Shown here in pieces: positions 60,499-64,000 of a stretch of DNA of 64,000 nucleotides. The first letter of the stretch is position 1. The number at the start of each line of letters is the position of its first letter. The stretch comes from Myrica gale (taxonomy: Eukaryota > Streptophyta > Magnoliopsida > Fagales > Myricaceae). The DNA lies in the NCBI GenBank assembly GCA_963930655.1, contig OZ005600.1:7629501-7693500 (forward strand), written 5' to 3'. The notes beneath the pieces are model-generated. The model was not told the origin of the DNA and did no database searches. It saw nothing but the letters and a program-made list of their open reading frames with translations. The translations under genes were made by a program, and so were the position numbers.

Positions 60499-60914
60499 GG
60501 TCATGTTCGTTTTGGCAGAATTCGCAGGATTCGAATTCAATTTAAAAATCTATCGCCGAACATTATTTGTAGGATTCACCATGTCACGGGGTACATCTGC
60601 TTCAGGCGAGTCAGGCGGCAATGGCGAGTCAGGTCTGCAGCTGCGTCAGGTGTTAGGCGTCAGTCGATTTTTTTTATACCTTTCAAATATTTAACTTTTA
60701 ATAAAAAATAAAAAATCGAAATAATAATAATATTTTACATTTTATCTTCTTCACTCATCCCAATAAAAATAATCTATAAACAACAACCTTAAAAATCATC
60801 ATTACTTTTTTACACCTCAATAATTTCTACACAAATACCAATACAACTACAACATCACCTAAAAATTCACAAAACTCTTCAAATCCTACCAAACTCTTCA
60901 AACCGAACATAACC
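60499..60914. mobile_element. Tourist/Harbinger-like MITE
   Basis: 416 bp with tips ggtcatgttcg and cgaacataacc in inverted order, and nearly equal 3-bp flanks tag/taa. It belongs to the same family as the element in SEUSS intron 3. It carries a short GC-rich insert-like stretch (ggcgagtcaggcggcaatgg, 60604-60623). Confidence 0.65.
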
Positions 60915-60917
60915 TAA

Positions 60918-61910
60918 ATAGTGGCAACTTTTCTTCTCGGTCGTCAAATGTTGTAATTGGACTAGCTTGCTTGATAAAATATCTCAATTGCATATATACC
61001 ATAAACAGTCACGAGGCTTGCACATGCACCAACTTGTTTCCACCACAAGCTTTTTTTTACTCGATTTTCCTTGTAAAGGGTTAACAAAAAATAACTAATG
61101 GATCCATAATCAAGAACTAATTTATCCACTTTTTCTAGTTAAGAGTTGGTAGAACAACTAAGGAGTACTGCTGAAGATATTCGTTATAAAAGAATATGGG
61201 TCCGCCGAAAAGTCATGGACTCCTCATCCACTCAACGGATTTTCCAACATTAATTAAGAAACCGAATTCTCATTTGCTTGCCGCGGTTTTAATATTATTC
61301 TGTAGATGTCGTAGCCGCACCTCTGCTCCAATGGATTCTCCCGCCTCCTCTTTTTCTATTTTTTTCCCTTATAGAATCGATACGCTTGTCGGTGCCTTTT
61401 AAAGTCCTTCAACATGTCAGATGAGACTGTCTTAACAATGTGCATTGTGCCAGGTTCCAATGCATTAAATTTAATGCGATTAAGAGCGACCCCACTTTCC
61501 TATGTCTAGAAGTCAGACCACCCACGAGATGCGCCTAAATAAACTCAAGGGATAAACTTTTTTACAATTTTTACCACAAATTACATTCTAAACTATGGTT
61601 GAGTTTACATTTTGCAGCTTATAATAAGATCTCATTATCAAAATTAATTAAAAATAGTCACCTATCACAACCGTAACGGTCTAATTAAATTACAAAGTGC
61701 AAAATATAATTCCATTAGTACAATAATTAGAAGGTTTTATAAAGTGTAATTTGTCTATTAGTCAATACGTGAATTATGCTATTGTATACGGTTTGAGATA
61801 CAGATTTAGGCACGAGTTTTACTAACCCAATAGCTATAATTTTCCTTTTGAGGCGCCAAAGGGGTATTGGTGTAAAAGACTTCATAGGGAAGTATATTAT
61901 AAATGTCCTG
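60918..61910. other. Intergenic region, no recognised gene
   Basis: AT-rich. The 68-codon frame at 61196-61402 resembles nothing known. Confidence 0.35.
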
Positions 61911-61917
61911 TTGACGG

Positions 61918-62640
61918 CAGTGGCGGATGCAAGGGGTGATAAGTTGGGGCGGCTGCCCCCTTTGACCCCTCAATTCTGTCAATTTTTTTTTACATGTATT
62001 TTCTCTAAGGTGGGTCAGGCCCTCCCGCCTGCCCTTGGAACCTTCCATGTGGACTATCTCGAAGACTCTGGAGAAAACTCGTCTAAATATGGACCAAATG
62101 GGCTTCTGGATGACCTCAAAATATCACTAGTATTGAACTCGTTTGCGCACCTATCTGTGCAGTAGGTTGTGTCTCATTCTTTTAGTGGGCACATACCATT
62201 TTCAGTTCTCTCTTCTTTTTGGAAGTTTGATGAGTTTGACCCACCGTGAACTTGACTCCCTTCTTTATTTCTAATATATTTTATTTCCTAAACAAAAAAA
62301 GTCTATTGTATATCATTCATTAACTGGCGAAAAAGAATGTCAATAGATTTATTGAATAAAGGCTTTGCCTCTGTGTCAATGCCTTAAACAAGGATTGATA
62401 GGAAATACAAATATATCAAAACTACCAAGAGATAATGGAGTTATACAAACAAGGTCTAATGGATTGTTGAAAGGTGATTTTTGTGAATTGTTAGAGATTG
62501 AAGGTCCAAACTTATGTTGGTACGGTTATTTTAATACTTTTAATTCTTAATTTTTGATATTTTAATTTTAAGATATGTTTTTGATTACGTAGAAAAAAAA
62601 AATTATCAACCTCTCAATTGGAATACTAGTTTCGCCACTA
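61918..62640. mobile_element. hAT-like non-autonomous element, 723 bp
   Basis: The tips cagtggcgga (61918) and ttcgccacta (ending 62640) are inverted. Flanks ttgacgg (61911-61917) and ttgacag (62641-62647) are near-identical direct repeats. There is no coding capacity. The left part contains the stem-like ggggcggctgccccc. Confidence 0.6.
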
Positions 62641-62647
62641 TTGACAG

Positions 62648-63209
62648 GACCATTTTGTCATCCCTCATGCCCTGTGAGCCCCACTTTTAAATCGTTAAAT
62701 GTATTCCCCCACCTTAAACACAAACAAACAAATTAATTAAGAGGTTTTCTTTAGATTATTCACGAATGAGATGTCCTCATTCACATGAATCACGTTTAGA
62801 AACAGCCAGGAAGGCTGGAACTCCACCTCACGCGGACGTGGCACCGAGTGAGCACGCCTACGGACCCCACCTTTGTGTTCACATGCAACCGAGGCATCTG
62901 TGCAGTAGTCAAAATTTGGGTTTTCTTGAAATCATTTAGTAGAGGAGTTGTTTACTCAAGAACCCCACTTGTTTTGCTTTTTTCCCTTCTTCTTTATTTT
63001 TGGGTTTAAAAGGATTTATTGGGTTTTTGCGTAGAACGTAGAACGTAGACTTCAAGGTCTTTGAGAAGGATAAATTACTCAATAAAAAAAGTTACTTAAA
63101 TAATTTTTAAAAAATCAGAAAAAAAATGCGGGCCCCTACTAGAACATGATAAGAGGAGTTTATCCCATCTCTGTGCCCACACATCCAGGATAATACAAGC
63201 AGTCCCACC
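62648..63209. other. Intergenic region, no recognised gene
   Basis: Includes a GC-richer patch with cacgcggacgtggcacc (62829-62845) that could be promoter sequence of a gene beyond the window. Nothing else was seen. Confidence 0.3.
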
Positions 63210-64000
63210 TAGGGCTGTACAATGCCACCGGGAAATTCTGGTGGCACCGGCACCGGTACCGACACCGGGTTTCCCGGTGTAGGATAAACCGAGATTTTTT
63301 TTTATAGTTTTTTTATTTTAATTTCTACTCAATAATTTAAACTTTAGTTTTACCTCAAGACATAATATTCTAGAAGCATGACAAGGTTTACTCAATAGTT
63401 TAGTTTCACTTGAATATTTGAGATTTGTTGTTGGTTTTGTCTAATCAAATGCTTACATTCAAGTTACCAAGAAGCTTGCTAGGTGAATGAACTAGTTATT
63501 TAGAATTTTGGTAGAAAAATTACGAATTTATTGTATTTAAAAGGGTATATATGAAGGCATTGAAATCATAATTAAAGAGTTTAATGTTAAACTTTGGTAA
63601 GTACATCGCATAATATAAATCAAGAGGTCGAGATTCTACCACAAAAAATTTTAAATCAATGTATTAGTTTAAGAGTTTTTATGAAATATTAACAAATTTT
63701 CAAAATTTTAAAATTGACAAATCACTATTAAATTTATATCATGCTTGCAAAATCAGTCATTCAATTACATTTTAGTTCAAATTTCTAATACATTTTAGTT
63801 CAAAAATTCAGACAGAGTCATCACGTTTTACTAACGTTAGACAAGCGCTCGAGTGCTCAGTGCAAATTTCAGACAGAAACATAAGCGCTCGACGAGCGTT
63901 TGACCCGCGCCCGAGCGCCTTAAAAATTGCCGAATTTTTTTATTTTCCTTGTGAAACCAAGGGAAACCCTATTAGGTTTTGAACATGTTTTAAAATTGTT
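63210..64000 (+). mobile_element. Third member of the Pack-hAT family, left end, runs off the window
   Basis: The left tip tagggctgtacaa is followed by the same ccgg-rich subterminal words (ggtggcaccggcaccggtac; tttcccggtgtaggataaac). The 8 bases before it (gtcccacc, 63202-63209) would be the expected target duplication. The interior is AT-rich and near the end has gcgctcgag-type words (63845-63920), like those in the first element at about 15620-15658. The right end is outside the window. Confidence 0.6.

Noticed and set aside
1..64000. CRISPR arrays, operons, bacterial-type genes
   Set aside because: The window is clearly a plant nuclear genome; the repeats are transposon- or microsatellite-type without spacer arrays.

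Overview
The window is nuclear DNA of a flowering plant, most likely a woody eudicot. It has intron-rich genes with GT-AG junctions, AT-rich intergenic DNA, and transposable elements of almost every plant class. The species cannot be named from the sequence alone. I recognise six protein-coding genes by reading exons across the splice junctions: a BAG1-type co-chaperone (7788-9321, minus), a CRR1-type dihydrodipicolinate-reductase-like NDH assembly factor (18193-20731, plus), the cytochrome b6f cofactor assembly factor CCB2 (24927-27343, minus), the transcriptional co-regulator SEUSS (35241-44009, plus), an F-box protein of the At4g00755 type (45321-48101, minus) and an F-box/PP2 lectin-like protein of the PP2-A13 type (56395-59799, minus).

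Layout. 1-3.3 kb is a Mutator-like element (9-bp target duplication, about 88-bp inverted repeats that fold on themselves) containing a solo LTR. 3.3-7.8 kb has no recognisable coding gene. 7.8-10.5 kb is BAG1 and its promoter. 10.5-15.2 kb is AT-rich intergenic DNA with a SINE-like repeat. 15.2-17.8 kb is a nested pair: a fold-back element interrupted by a hAT-type element that carries exon pieces of host genes. 17.8-27.4 kb holds CRR1 and CCB2 tail to tail, with a dead LINE between them. 28.2-29.7 kb is a short Copia-like element with degenerate gag. 29.7-34 kb is intergenic with small retroposons and MITEs. 34-44.2 kb is SEUSS. 45.3-49.1 kb is the first F-box gene. 49.6-52 kb is a second hAT-type element, carrying auxin-response-factor and potassium-channel-like exon pieces. 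52-56.3 kb is a mosaic of TE fragments. 56.4-59.8 kb is the PP2-A13-type gene. 60-64 kb is intergenic with a MITE, a hAT-like element and the left end of a third member of the gene-capturing hAT family, which runs off the window.

The genes are independent transcription units. CRR1 and CCB2 are both nuclear genes for assembly of thylakoid electron-transfer complexes (NDH and cytochrome b6f), but nothing in the sequence shows that their adjacency is functional. CRR1 has an apparent 2-bp loss in exon 4 that shifts the frame.

The most notable observation is a small family of non-autonomous hAT-like elements sharing terminal repeats and GC-rich ccgg-type subterminal sequence. At least two contain exon fragments from several unrelated host genes ('Pack-hAT'-like). 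One insertion is proven by an exact 8-bp target duplication and by a related empty site elsewhere in this window.
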